Of a stretch of DNA of 64,000 nt, positions 18,062-27,476 are shown piece by piece. The notes under the pieces are model-generated. The model was not told the origin of the DNA. It did not search any database and saw nothing but the letters and a program-made list of their open reading frames with translations. Position 1 is the stretch's first letter. Each line of letters opens with the position of its first letter. The translations under genes and the position numbers were made by a program. The stretch is from positions 186,001-250,000 of the forward strand of contig NZ_FUZZ01000003.1 of assembly GCF_900168065.1 (NCBI RefSeq), given 5' to 3'. This stretch comes from Chitinophaga ginsengisegetis (GTDB lineage Bacteria; Bacteroidota; Bacteroidia; Chitinophagales; Chitinophagaceae).

Positions 18062-19150
18062 CTACTCACCTTTCATTACCTCAGCCCAAAAACTACGCAG
18101 CAATACTACCATAGTAGCAATGAACCCAAGAAGCATTCCACCGATTACAATCCCTTTAATTTTTCCCAGTTTCTCTATAACAAGTGGCAAAATAGGGCTG
18201 TCAACGATCTGTATGACAGGAGTTTCTCTTTCCATAGCAATCTTACTAATTTCAAGATTTTTGGCAATTTCAAGATACATTGCCTGTAATACCATTTTGT
18301 CACGCATACCAATTTCGGCACCAACCCCCGCCACTACCTTCGCTGGATTCAGATTAAAATCCTGAATGGCCGCAGCATCATAGGTTTTACGATTCAATAA
18401 CAGTTTAAGAGAATCTGCCTGCGTCTGAAGCCTTTGTACATTGGTTTTAGTCCGCATCGTTTTGGTATCCGTATAAAATTCTATAGCTTCTCTCACCAGG
18501 GTTTCAGTGAAACCTTTAGAAAATTCTTCCATAGGCGATTTCAGCTTTACTTCAATAAAACTCAGTTTCTTATCTACCTTATCTATTACGAGGTAATGTC
18601 TAACCAGGTCATCCTGCATAACGTTTAATATGCTATCCTGGGCTAACGAAAAAGCTTTCCGATCTTGACCAACCGGATATTTTACATCAAACTTATCTTT
18701 TCTTCCTGCCCATTTCTTCCGAAGTTTTTTAAATTTAATATAGCATTCGGCCAGCGTTACCTTTTCTCCAGATACAGCTACCGGGGATAATAATGCCTTT
18801 TCAACGATTAGCCTTGATTTAAGAAACTCCATTATGTTATCCCCTTCAAATATACTGCTCTCACTTTTACCTCCCAGATCAATTCCGAATTGACCAGCAA
18901 GACTTGCATATGCACTAAAAGGACTATCATTATTTGCTTCCAGAACAAAAGTCAACTCAGCTACATAAGTTTCATCTGAGAGAAGCGATGCCCCTAATCC
19001 CAACAAGCCACCTATAACTACAGCTATTATTATTACCAATTTTTTCCTCCAGAGAATCTTAAATAATTGCTGTAACTTAATGATCAATTCCTTTAATGAA
19101 ATCTCATTATTCTGCATTTCACTATGAGGATTGCCCTTAGATGGTTCCAT
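18062..19150 (-). CDS. Wzz-type chain-length determinant
   Basis: Inner-membrane polysaccharide co-polymerase of 362 residues setting chain length. A cytoplasmic N-terminus is followed by transmembrane helix LVIIIAVVIGGLLGLG (about residues 38-53), a periplasmic domain of about 270 residues with coiled-coil character (QTQADSLKLLLNRK), and a second helix IKGIVIGGMLLGFIATMVVLL near residue 330. PVIQIVDSPILPL just before the second helix is the proline-rich motif of Wzz proteins. No tyrosine-kinase domain is attached. It lies 22 bp after the Wza-like gene and pairs with it in export. Confidence 0.87.
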   Translation of the reverse strand: MEPSKGNPHSEMQNNEISLKELIIKLQQLFKILWRKKLVIIIAVVIGGLLGLGASLLSDETYVAELTFVLEANNDSPFSAYASLAGQFGIDLGGKSESSIFEGDNIMEFLKSRLIVEKALLSPVAVSGEKVTLAECYIKFKKLRKKWAGRKDKFDVKYPVGQDRKAFSLAQDSILNVMQDDLVRHYLVIDKVDKKLSFIEVKLKSPMEEFSKGFTETLVREAIEFYTDTKTMRTKTNVQRLQTQADSLKLLLNRKTYDAAAIQDFNLNPAKVVAGVGAEIGMRDKMVLQAMYLEIAKNLEISKIAMERETPVIQIVDSPILPLVIEKLGKIKGIVIGGMLLGFIATMVVLLRSFWAEVMKGE

Positions 19151-19171
19151 GAATGTATAAATTATTAACCC

Positions 19172-21637
19172 TTACAATTTATTCAGAATAGTAACAATTA
19201 TCAGCGCTATGGAAGCCAGACCGCTGGCCAAGCCGATCGCTTCACCACCTGTGAGTCCCTTCCTATCTTTCTTTGATGGCACATATACTTCTGCACCTGG
19301 TTTCACTTTGGGGTATTTATTAAAGAAGAATATCTTCCTTGTACTTTTTACCTCCCCGTTAGCATATACAACATAACTGCGTCTCTTCAATGCAGAAGCT
19401 GTATATCCCCCAGCCCCTCTTATATAATCCCGGAAAGCATATCCATTATCATAGCGAATCTTTTTGGGGAAATAAATTTCACCAAACATCTGCACTGTCT
19501 GCAATTTCTTTGGTATTTTCAATACATCTCCCTCCTCTAGCAGAATATCGTACTTCGATCCTGGTTTCTTCACAACGTCATCCAAATTAATTCCAAGCAA
19601 CTGATATTTGCGTTCCATCATATTTTTAACACTGGTAATACTTGAACTATCTTCCAACTTACTGTAAAACAACTCTAACTTATTGTTGAGCAAGGCGCTG
19701 TCAGCACTACTGATATAAGTTTTGCGAAGCAATACTGCTCCTTCCGGAAAAGCCTCAGGCCTAAGCCCCCCTGACCTTTTTATCAGATCCGAAATATGTT
19801 CCCCTTTACTCACAATAGTGTATTGTCCGGGATATACCACTTCACCCTCAATAGAAATATTTGCCTGCTCACTGTACGCCGGAGATTTACGAATAACCAC
19901 CTCGTCAAAGGGTTCCAATGCCACTTGTTCTCCTACAATGCTGCTCAGATCCGCGCTAATATCAAATTGTCTGATAATTGCCCTTGAACTGTCTTTACTG
20001 TTATACTCTCCTTTTCTGATCCGTCGGGACACTTCTACATGTTTCAACGATGCAGCATCTTTAAGCCCCCCGGCCAGTAACACCAAGTCTTCCAGGCGCA
20101 TGCTATCAGCAAATGGAAAGGAACCAGGTTTGTTGACCTCACCACCAATCAATACTGAATACTGTTGTCTTAGATCCAGTTTAGAAAATATAATCACACT
20201 ATCTTCCTTCTTAACAGGAATATTTGCTCTACCATTAATCACATCCTGCACATTAAAACTTATAATAGCCGGTGTGAAGTCATCCTGTAAACGACGGATA
20301 ATACCCCGATTCAATGATGCTTCCTCTCTAACACCATCTGCCTTTTTAATCAGATCTGAAAGTGTCATGCCAGGCTCAAGCCCATAATTCCCAGGATGAA
20401 AAACAGCCCCACTGATTGTGACACGATTGCTGAAGCGGTTTAAGATAGAATCAACAAAGAACTGGTCACCGGATTTAAGCTTAAAAGAAGCAATCTGATC
20501 AGCTGGTACGTTAATTACTTCCCGTTCCTTATTATTAATACGATAACCTGTAATATTTTCTTTAAATGATCCATCTGTGTAGCCACCCGCATAGTCAAGA
20601 ATGTTCTGCAATGTTTCATTGTCCTTCGCTTCAAAAATTGCCGGACGCTTCACTTCTCCTAACAACTCAACCCTGGTTTTGTAGGGATTTACTTTCACAA
20701 TATCTTGATCCTGTAAAACAATATTATTCGCCAGATCTCCTTTAGCGATAAAATCATACAAGTCAAAAGTCGTAATCACCTGTCCGTTGCGGATCACTTG
20801 TATATTCCGGAATGAGCCATTTTCATCTGGGCCGCCGGATACATACAGCGCATTGGCCACTGTTGCCAGAGATGGCAATGTATATGAACCTGGCTGATAA
20901 ATTTCGCCTATCAGCAAAACACGGATACTACGGATATCCCCTAAAGAAATCTGTACAAATGTTTTACCGCTTGATATAGTTGAATAAATAGTAGACAATT
21001 GCTTGGTAATTCTATTCTTAGCTTCGTCCATAGTCAAGCCGTTCACATAAACAGGCCCAAGATTAGGGATTCTGATGTACCCTTCCGAAGTCACGGTCAA
21101 CTTATATTGCACTTCTGAATAACCATACACATCAATCATTACCTGATCATCTGCAGCCAATTTATAGTTGGAGGGAGTAGGTATTCGCAGGTTGGGTTCA
21201 AACGTCAGGTTCTTATTTGTAAATAATTCAGCGCCAAATATCTTCCTTCGTTTAATGTCCGAGGGACTTACATTTTGCCTGAATAAATCAACCTTACTTG
21301 TATCCGAATCATTGAATGATCTTCCTGAATATTGGTTATCCTGCTGAAAGATCTCTGTACTTTTCTTTTTATCCAATGTTTTATCCAACCCAAGCATCTG
21401 TATCCGGCTCTTCAACTTTTCCGCCTCACTTGACGGAATACCTTTCTCTTCCGCATAGGAATCTATATCATCCATTCCCAGATTGTTCTGTTTCATCTCA
21501 GCAACAATCCGCCTGATCTGATCATCTGATAAATTATCTACGTTTACTTGCTTTATCTGAGCTGGGGACGGTACCTGTGCCATTACACAAAACCCTACAA
21601 ACAGGAACAGTTGGACCAACAGTATTTTTCTTAACAT
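19172..21637 (-). CDS. Wza-like polysaccharide export protein, multi-SLBB
   Basis: Outer-membrane or periplasmic export channel component. Signal peptide LLVQLFLFVGFCVMAQ. The 821-residue protein has a Poly_export domain (about residues 150-240, YKLAADDQVMIDVYGYSE) followed by at least five SLBB domains, seen as repeated V-x-I-x-G-E-V-x-x-P-G-x-Y/F blocks, for example VLLIGEIYQPGSY, VLIGGEVNKPGSF, ISIEGEVVYPGQY and VQMFGEIYFPKKI. The C-terminus GGEAIGLASGLASIALIIVTIL is a hydrophobic helix with a GxxxG pattern. It is the first gene of the leftward operon and longer than Escherichia Wza, as usual in Bacteroidota. Confidence 0.92.
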   Translation of the reverse strand: MLRKILLVQLFLFVGFCVMAQVPSPAQIKQVNVDNLSDDQIRRIVAEMKQNNLGMDDIDSYAEEKGIPSSEAEKLKSRIQMLGLDKTLDKKKSTEIFQQDNQYSGRSFNDSDTSKVDLFRQNVSPSDIKRRKIFGAELFTNKNLTFEPNLRIPTPSNYKLAADDQVMIDVYGYSEVQYKLTVTSEGYIRIPNLGPVYVNGLTMDEAKNRITKQLSTIYSTISSGKTFVQISLGDIRSIRVLLIGEIYQPGSYTLPSLATVANALYVSGGPDENGSFRNIQVIRNGQVITTFDLYDFIAKGDLANNIVLQDQDIVKVNPYKTRVELLGEVKRPAIFEAKDNETLQNILDYAGGYTDGSFKENITGYRINNKEREVINVPADQIASFKLKSGDQFFVDSILNRFSNRVTISGAVFHPGNYGLEPGMTLSDLIKKADGVREEASLNRGIIRRLQDDFTPAIISFNVQDVINGRANIPVKKEDSVIIFSKLDLRQQYSVLIGGEVNKPGSFPFADSMRLEDLVLLAGGLKDAASLKHVEVSRRIRKGEYNSKDSSRAIIRQFDISADLSSIVGEQVALEPFDEVVIRKSPAYSEQANISIEGEVVYPGQYTIVSKGEHISDLIKRSGGLRPEAFPEGAVLLRKTYISSADSALLNNKLELFYSKLEDSSSITSVKNMMERKYQLLGINLDDVVKKPGSKYDILLEEGDVLKIPKKLQTVQMFGEIYFPKKIRYDNGYAFRDYIRGAGGYTASALKRRSYVVYANGEVKSTRKIFFFNKYPKVKPGAEVYVPSKKDRKGLTGGEAIGLASGLASIALIIVTILNKL

Positions 21638-22153
21638 GTATAATAGGATCTAAACTTTCTCGAATACCTTTTTTGGAAACAATCTTATCCGGCGCCGGCC
21701 AAATAAGGTGCAAATCTATTAAAAATAACATATAAATGTTAGTTCCTAACACTTTTAACCTGAAAACCTTATGAGCTGTCTGATATACGTTTAAACATCT
21801 TTCCGGGTGTTGGACTCACCCTTACGCAAATATGCATCCAAATATCACCTGGCCCTTAATTTTAAGTTATTTATAATATGTGAATATTATTAATACAATA
21901 ACCCAATCTTTTTTTCTCTCCTTTACGTTAATGTATATAGAGAGTCACCTGTATTTACCTGTTTTAGAAAATTTGGATCACAACTTAAACTACCACCTGT
22001 TTTACCGATCTAAGTACTGGCATAAGACGAATTGCTTGAGAATCAATTAAAATAACGGAAAAAAATCATGTATTAACTGCCCCCAAGGCATCCTTAGAAA
22101 ACGTCTTTTACCCCCTTTTTTGTTTAAATTAGTTAAGGCAAAACTTAAACATT
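21638..22153. other. Divergent intergenic region, no gene
   Basis: This 516-bp AT-rich space separates the leftward polysaccharide operon from the rightward sigma-factor gene. It contains one good minus-strand -7 element (21711-21718). No convincing open frame with codon structure, no RNA gene and no repeat was seen; the minus-strand frame 21534-21752 is a shadow of the wza start. The visible drop in G+C starts here and continues leftwards. Confidence 0.6.
21711..21718 (-). promoter_or_regulatory. -7 element before the polysaccharide operon
   Basis: Minus-strand TAGATTTG matches the Bacteroidetes -7 consensus TAnnTTTG and lies about 75 bp before the wza-like start codon. A matching -33 TTTG at 19-21 bp is not seen, so an alternative sigma factor, possibly the neighbouring ECF factor, may help. 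Confidence 0.45.
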
Positions 22154-22654
22154 ATGTCGTCTGTTGAATTTAACACCTTGCTTGTCGGAAACGCTGATTT
22201 CCTGAAACCCTTTGCTTTTACACTCACCAAAGATGCCGAACAGGCAAAAGATCTTTATCAGGAAACCCTTTTCAGAGCCCTGTCCAACCGGGAAAAATAC
22301 CTGGAAGGCACAAATATCCGCGCCTGGCTATTCACCATTATGCGGAATATCTTTATAAATCATTACCGGAAAAAATTGAAACATCGCACCGTCGCAGAAC
22401 CCAGCGCCAGCGAATTCTTTATAAACCACCACCAGAATATAGTCAGCAATAAAGCGGCCTCTAACTTACAAATGAAAGATATCCATGTGGCAGTCTACCA
22501 TCTGCCGGGCATCTTCAAGAAGCCATTTATGCTTTACTACGAGGGTTACAAATACTTCGAAATTGCCAATATGCTGAAAGAACCACTGGGCACCATCAAA
22601 AGCAGAATACACTTCGCCCGGAAAATTCTCAAATCACAGGTCCCCAGGCAATAA
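22154..22654 (+). CDS. ECF sigma factor
   Basis: RNA polymerase sigma-70 family ECF protein of 166 residues. Region 2 is seen in DAEQAKDLYQETLFRAL and NIRAWLFTIMRNIFINHYRK (residues about 28-80). Region 4 is YEGYKYFEIANMLKEPLGTIKSRIHFARKIL (about 130-160), the helix-turn-helix that reads the -35 region. No anti-sigma factor gene follows; the next gene is convergent. It is divergent from the polysaccharide operon and is a candidate regulator of it. The downstream intergenic gap to 22718 has no clear terminator. Confidence 0.9.
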   Translation: MSSVEFNTLLVGNADFLKPFAFTLTKDAEQAKDLYQETLFRALSNREKYLEGTNIRAWLFTIMRNIFINHYRKKLKHRTVAEPSASEFFINHHQNIVSNKAASNLQMKDIHVAVYHLPGIFKKPFMLYYEGYKYFEIANMLKEPLGTIKSRIHFARKILKSQVPRQ

Positions 22655-22717
22655 TCCCCTACCAGTACCGGAAATCCCAGCACACAGCTATCCAGCCAAA
22701 ACGCCGGAACAGCACTG

Positions 22718-24001
22718 CTATGAACGGGGATAACCATACACCAGGCGCAGATAATGCTCTTTAAGGTGCGACTGGAAATAAAAAGCAGTAATCATTATAA
22801 TAGCAGCTGCACAGAGAAATGCAGGATGAGGCCAAACATAATAGCCCGCCAGGCAAAATACCAGGTAACGGGCATACTCCAGGTAAAAGACCCATTTCTT
22901 CTGCTCCATAATTGCTCCACAGTTGATCAGCGTAAGCAGGATCAGCAGGGTTACGCATACCTGTATAAATACCGGCACATAATGCTCCAGCAGCAGGAAG
23001 GAAAACAATACAATCAACGTGGCCACAATCTGCCACAACACATAATTAAACAATTTGGGCGCTTCCGTGATATGAGGATTACGCAGCAGGAACTTTTCTT
23101 CCAGGATCTTCCGCGCCCCGGGATCTACATTATCCGGTTTGCCAAAAACGATCCGCAACTTATTCCTCCAGCCTTTCGCCTGCCGGGCAGAATACAACAT
23201 CTCCAGGATAAAGTGGAAATGCTGCCATAAAAAGCTATTACTTTCCAATGGCTTGGTTAAACCATACACCGGCTCCTCTTCTTCCTTTACAAAAGTGCCA
23301 AATAATTTATCCCATATTATAAATACATCCCCGTAATTCTTATCAAGGTATTGCGGATTGCTCGCATGATGCACCCGGTGATGCGAAGGCGTTACCAATA
23401 TATATTCCAGTATCCCCAGCTTGCCAATAGTGCGCGTGTGAATAAAAAAAGGATACAACCCATGCACCAGCAGCATACTGGTAATCATGGCAGGAGGAAA
23501 TCCGATCACCGGAAGTATAGCCCAGAAACCGGTACGTATGAAAGCCTGGAACACCGTAATCCTCGCAGATACCGTGTAATTGAACTCCTCACTCTGATGA
23601 TGCACCACATGCGCACACCAGAACACGGTCACTTCATGCGCCAGCCGGTGATACCAGTACCAGATAAAATCCGTACAGATCAGCAACGCCACCCATAACA
23701 ATACACTGGATTTAATATCAAAAATGGCAAAATGACGATACAGGTAGTCGTATACAAAATAAAAAAGACCTACTGTAAACATATCCAGTAAGCGCTCTGC
23801 AATACCCACACTCAGGTTGGTAATAGAATCATTAAACTTGAAATAAGTCTTTCCGTTTTTTCGCGCCACCAGGTATTCTAACCCAATAAAAGTCAGGAAA
23901 AAAGGAACTGCCAATGCCAGGTAGTTTAAATGCACTTGATATAATTTAAAATCCGGAAATCCAAATAGTAAGACATAGGCTAATACACGGTGCCAGCCCA
24001 T
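22718..24001 (-). CDS. Sterol desaturase/fatty acid hydroxylase family protein
   Basis: Integral membrane di-iron oxygenase candidate. The histidine clusters are HRLAHE, HVVHHQSEE and SHHRVHHA, the eight-His pattern of the fatty acid hydroxylase superfamily. Hydrophobic segments flank them and four more follow after residue 330. The C-terminal extension with extra helices resembles alkylglycerol monooxygenase-like members. ATG at 24001 (MGWHRVLAY) is chosen; a GTG at 24043 would add 14 residues of no clear function. It is convergent with the sigma-factor gene. Substrate is unknown: a sphingolipid, ether lipid or hopanoid are possibilities. Confidence 0.83.
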   Translation of the reverse strand: MGWHRVLAYVLLFGFPDFKLYQVHLNYLALAVPFFLTFIGLEYLVARKNGKTYFKFNDSITNLSVGIAERLLDMFTVGLFYFVYDYLYRHFAIFDIKSSVLLWVALLICTDFIWYWYHRLAHEVTVFWCAHVVHHQSEEFNYTVSARITVFQAFIRTGFWAILPVIGFPPAMITSMLLVHGLYPFFIHTRTIGKLGILEYILVTPSHHRVHHASNPQYLDKNYGDVFIIWDKLFGTFVKEEEEPVYGLTKPLESNSFLWQHFHFILEMLYSARQAKGWRNKLRIVFGKPDNVDPGARKILEEKFLLRNPHITEAPKLFNYVLWQIVATLIVLFSFLLLEHYVPVFIQVCVTLLILLTLINCGAIMEQKKWVFYLEYARYLVFCLAGYYVWPHPAFLCAAAIIMITAFYFQSHLKEHYLRLVYGYPRS

Positions 24002-24099
24002 GCATAGGTTTACTGGTAAAAACTGGTGGTGGTAAATTACCACAATGATAAGGAATAAAATTTAATTATCCTACTATTTTAATAGACTAATAAAAACGA

Positions 24100-24132
24100 A
24101 AGGCGGAAACAACTTTCGCCGTTATCCGCCTT
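24100..24132 (-). terminator. Terminator of the RtcB operon
   Basis: Arms AAGGCGGA and TCCGCCTT with an extra inner AAC/GTT pairing; on the minus strand the hairpin is followed by CGTTTTTATT. It lies 22 bp after the rtcB stop codon. Confidence 0.8.
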
Positions 24133-24154
24133 CGCTTCATTGCATATATTTTTA

Positions 24155-25567
24155 TCAGTCTTCCGGAGGTCCGCCATCAGCCATCCGCACCACTTTGGGC
24201 ACAAACTGACCAATCACTTCCACCAGCGCTGTTTGCGCCGCCATTACCGTATCAATATTTTTATACGCACCTGGCGCTTCGTCTAATCCACCTCCAATCA
24301 GTGTTACACCATGTTCAAGTAACTGCTGCTTCAACACTTCGTTAGTGATAGATGACTTTGCCTTCGTACGCGACATTAATCTTCCGGCGCCATGCGAAGC
24401 CGATTGTAAACTACCCTCTTCACCCTTTCCACGCACAATGAATCCCGGCGCTGTCATGGATCCGGGGATTATCCCCAGTACTCCCTTTCCTGCCGGTGTT
24501 GCCCCTTTCCGGTGTACAATCACTTCTTTCCCCTGGTACATTTCTTTCCAGGCAAAATTATGATGATTCTCCACCCTTGCCAGTAAAGTAGCGCCCATCG
24601 CATTAATCAGCCGTTTGTGAATCAGGTGGTGACAGGCAGACGCATAGTCACCCGCCAGGTTCATCGCCAGCCAGTACTCCTGCCCTTCCTCCGTATCCAG
24701 ATCCAGGTAAGCCAGGTGCTTTGCATGTTCCGGTAACGGGCAGATCTCTTTTGCAAGCTGCGTATAATGCCCTGCTATCTGCGCACCCATTCCGCGCGAA
24801 CCGGAGTGGGATAGTAATGCCACATACTCACCGGGCGCCAGCTGCCATTCATTCTGCGGATCAGTAATCGTTGCAATTCCCCATTCCACGAAATGGTTGC
24901 CGGAACCGGATGTTCCAAGCTGACCCGCCGCCTTATCAAACAGGTTCCTAACAAACTTTATCTCCTTAAATTCACTTCTCTCCAGCACCGGGTCCGCCTC
25001 CCGTTTCTTCCACTCCGCACCGGCGCCGAATTTGGTGAAGGTCATCAGCTGCTTTGTATACGACGTTTCGTTCATTAACAACGTTTGCACCGGCAAATCC
25101 AGTACGCTCAAACACATACGGCAACCAATATCCACGCCTACGCCGTATGGTATCACCGCGTTATCTGCGGCCAATACACCGCCTATCGGTAATCCATATC
25201 CCTGGTGGGCATCCGGCATTAAGGAACCAGCAACGGCAACGGGTAAACGAACAGCGTTATTCAACTGCTTCACCGCGCCTTCTTCTATATATGATTCTCC
25301 GTAAACGGAATAAGGCACGGGCGTTTCACGCAAGGCAATCACTGCCGGCGCAGCAGGAACCAACAGTTCCTGTGCTATTTCGCCCAGTATGGCGTCATCT
25401 GCATATGCGGCAGGATCCGCCAGCACTTTGGTTAACAATGCAATTGCCTCTTCTTCTGTATAGTGTCCGTAATGTTTTTCTATAACATCCATAGCTATAC
25501 GAAAAACAGGGCTTTGGGGGTAACCTATCTCCAGTAATTTTTTACCATTGATTTTTAAACTTGACAT
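24155..25567 (-). CDS. rtcB: RtcB-family RNA ligase
   Basis: GTP- and Mn-dependent ligase that joins 2',3'-cyclic phosphate or 3'-phosphate RNA ends to 5'-OH ends, repairing cleaved tRNA or rRNA. The 470-residue protein has PDAHQGYGLPIGGVLA, GVDIGCRMC (metal Asp/Cys), GTSGSGNHFVEWG and SHSGSRGMG. It also has ENHHNFAW and SASHGAGRLMSRT, in which the guanylylated His is His392. All active-site motifs are present. It is the last gene of an operon with a basic unknown protein (12 bp upstream) and an AAA ATPase. No archease or RtcA is nearby, which separates this from the classical rtcBA operon. Confidence 0.95.
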   Translation of the reverse strand: MSSLKINGKKLLEIGYPQSPVFRIAMDVIEKHYGHYTEEEAIALLTKVLADPAAYADDAILGEIAQELLVPAAPAVIALRETPVPYSVYGESYIEEGAVKQLNNAVRLPVAVAGSLMPDAHQGYGLPIGGVLAADNAVIPYGVGVDIGCRMCLSVLDLPVQTLLMNETSYTKQLMTFTKFGAGAEWKKREADPVLERSEFKEIKFVRNLFDKAAGQLGTSGSGNHFVEWGIATITDPQNEWQLAPGEYVALLSHSGSRGMGAQIAGHYTQLAKEICPLPEHAKHLAYLDLDTEEGQEYWLAMNLAGDYASACHHLIHKRLINAMGATLLARVENHHNFAWKEMYQGKEVIVHRKGATPAGKGVLGIIPGSMTAPGFIVRGKGEEGSLQSASHGAGRLMSRTKAKSSITNEVLKQQLLEHGVTLIGGGLDEAPGAYKNIDTVMAAQTALVEVIGQFVPKVVRMADGGPPED

Positions 25568-25579
25568 AAAGGGTTAATT

Positions 25580-26311
25580 TTATTCGTACCATTCTTCCTG
25601 CAGCAGCTGCTGCAGGGTATACTGCTTAAATTGATATTTTATCTTATACTCCGGTAACCATTTTCTCCAGCCGGACTGCCTGCTCCTGGTAAGGCTCCAG
25701 ATCTTAGGTTCCAGCTGATTCCGCTTCAGGAAATTATCCAGCTGATCTATCTCAGAACGCAGCTCCGGCGCCGTTACCCGCTGTTTGGTGATCATATTGG
25801 GACGCACCTGTAATACAAATCTCCAGGGTTCTTTTACAACAAAATACTTAATCTGATCAATACCGTTTTTACAATAACGTACCCGTTCTTCAAAACAATT
25901 CCTCTCTTTTGGGGTGAGTTTCATTTTCTTAAAATGATAATCCACAGGTTGCAACAATTGTTGTTCTCTCAGCACATGTATCTTTCTCCCTCTCCTTCGT
26001 TTTTTAACCTTAAAATCTTTACGGTGACTATAATCATACGTATTGATTTTTTTTAACAGCTCCTGGAAAAATTCACCATCCCGGCTTCTGGCCACGTCCC
26101 CCCGTAAAACAAAGTAACGCTTGTAACCTTTCATTACCGGTGGATCCAGCTCCGTATAGCCCCGCCGATTCCATGCCTGCCACAATTCCTTTTTCTTTCT
26201 GTTGTATTGCAGTAGTTGTTTGTCGTATTGTTTACGCGCATCGCGCTTTCTGCGCCTGCACGTTCTTATCCGTGAGGCAGCCATATAATTTTCGATCTCC
26301 TGATTGTCCAT
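25580..26311 (-). CDS. Very basic protein linked to RtcB, unknown
   Basis: Not recognised. The 243 residues are very rich in Arg and Lys, with clusters such as RIRTCRRRKRDARKQYDK (residues 15-32) and KVKKRRRGRKIHV (about 102-114), and many Trp, Tyr and Gln. No signal peptide or transmembrane helix is seen. A repeated W-x-x-x/K-L pattern at the C-terminus (RKWLPEYKIKYQFKQYTLQQLLQEEW) may form a helix pair. The charge suggests nucleic-acid binding. It lies between rtcB (12 bp) and the AAA ATPase (100 bp), so it may present RNA to RtcB or bind ribosomes. This role is inference. Confidence 0.7.
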   Translation of the reverse strand: MDNQEIENYMAASRIRTCRRRKRDARKQYDKQLLQYNRKKKELWQAWNRRGYTELDPPVMKGYKRYFVLRGDVARSRDGEFFQELLKKINTYDYSHRKDFKVKKRRRGRKIHVLREQQLLQPVDYHFKKMKLTPKERNCFEERVRYCKNGIDQIKYFVVKEPWRFVLQVRPNMITKQRVTAPELRSEIDQLDNFLKRNQLEPKIWSLTRSRQSGWRKWLPEYKIKYQFKQYTLQQLLQEEWYE

Positions 26312-26411
26312 AATCAGTAATTAAATTTTCAATATTGTTTACGCTGCTGATATATATGGACAATTGATTTCTTTTCATTTTTATTAATTTTTTTAAGATG
26401 AATAAATAATA

Positions 26412-27476
26412 TTACGCGATCTCTTCCAGCATTTCCCGCCTGAACCCGATCACATGTTGCCTGGTTTCAAAAGAAGGCTCATGCTGATTTGCAATTTCTG
26501 CAATGGTCATCGCCTTGTTGATCACCGTATCAAAGCCCATGTGTTTTGATAACGCCTGTGCTTTAGCGGCAGACAAGCGTTTGAACTCATACTTTGCGAT
26601 CAGCCTGCCTTTGCGTAGCAAGGCGCTGTCAATAGCGGATAAATCACTGTTGAAAGAACATACCAGTTGTATATTCAAACAATCTGCCAGCAATCCATCC
26701 GACAGGTTCAGCAGGTTGGAAACGGAGGAGTTTCCGGAAAACTTACGATCCATAATTACATTTTCGGCATCTTCAATGATCACCACGCAATTGGGATTAT
26801 CGATCAGCAATTCCATGAACTCCGGATTCATAATGTTGTTCGCCAGGTCCGGTGAAACAAAAAGCACGCGCTTTTTTATCCGGCCTATCAGGTAACGCAG
26901 GTAGGTAGTTTTACCTGTTCCCGGTAAGCCATGCAGCAACACGATCCCCTTGTCTTTATCCTTCTTCAGCCGCTGTTGTATCACCTTATCTATCTCCTTA
27001 AAATCATCTTCATAAAACTTACCTATATCCAGCTTGGTGCGTTTTATTTCCAGGCTTTTAAGCTCCAGTCCTTTACGTCCGCTGGTGATCAGGTTAATTT
27101 CATGCGGCTCCCTGCGTTGTTTCTCTTTATATCGTGTAGCCATTTCCGTTACTTCAGATACAAATGCAGGAATAGTGCCGTTGTGCAATATCTCACACCA
27201 CGATTGCCAGAACGCCACCACGCTGTTATTATTCAGTACAAACAGCGTCTGGTTATGTTTATACTTTTTCTTTTTATTATCGTAATCAGTATAGCGGTGT
27301 GTATGCACAATCATACTTTCATATTTCTTCGCAAAAGCAGCGGCGGCTTTATCACCATCTACTTCATAAATGTTATTGATATCGGGAATAGCATTAAAAT
27401 TAACAGTATATACTCCCTTCGGGGCAAAATGTTCGCCGTCTGTTATATCGATGTTATTATTAACTATATGCTCCAT
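26412..27476 (-). CDS. AAA family ATPase heading the RtcB operon
   Basis: Cytoplasmic ATPase of 354 residues. The first 150 residues form an unrecognised domain. The AAA core has Walker A LLHGLPGTGKTTYLRYL (about residues 179-195), Walker B CVVIIEDAEN, sensor-1-like LVCSFNSD and arginine-containing SALLRKGRLIAKYEF. The overall form is like BCS1/NSF-type single-domain AAA proteins with an N-terminal substrate domain. It is the first gene of the operon with a basic protein and RtcB. Upstream there are 240 bp with hairpins, then two leader-ORF attenuators. It may remodel an RNP or ribosome-bound complex before RNA ligation. Confidence 0.85.
   Translation of the reverse strand: MEHIVNNNIDITDGEHFAPKGVYTVNFNAIPDINNIYEVDGDKAAAAFAKKYESMIVHTHRYTDYDNKKKKYKHNQTLFVLNNNSVVAFWQSWCEILHNGTIPAFVSEVTEMATRYKEKQRREPHEINLITSGRKGLELKSLEIKRTKLDIGKFYEDDFKEIDKVIQQRLKKDKDKGIVLLHGLPGTGKTTYLRYLIGRIKKRVLFVSPDLANNIMNPEFMELLIDNPNCVVIIEDAENVIMDRKFSGNSSVSNLLNLSDGLLADCLNIQLVCSFNSDLSAIDSALLRKGRLIAKYEFKRLSAAKAQALSKHMGFDTVINKAMTIAEIANQHEPSFETRQHVIGFRREMLEEIA

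Noticed and set aside
19722-20387. 221-residue plus-strand ORF
   Set aside because: Antisense shadow of the SLBB repeats of the export protein; no domain or start context.
21534-21752. 72-residue minus-strand ORF at the wza start
   Set aside because: Overlaps the signal peptide of the export protein in another frame and crosses the promoter element.
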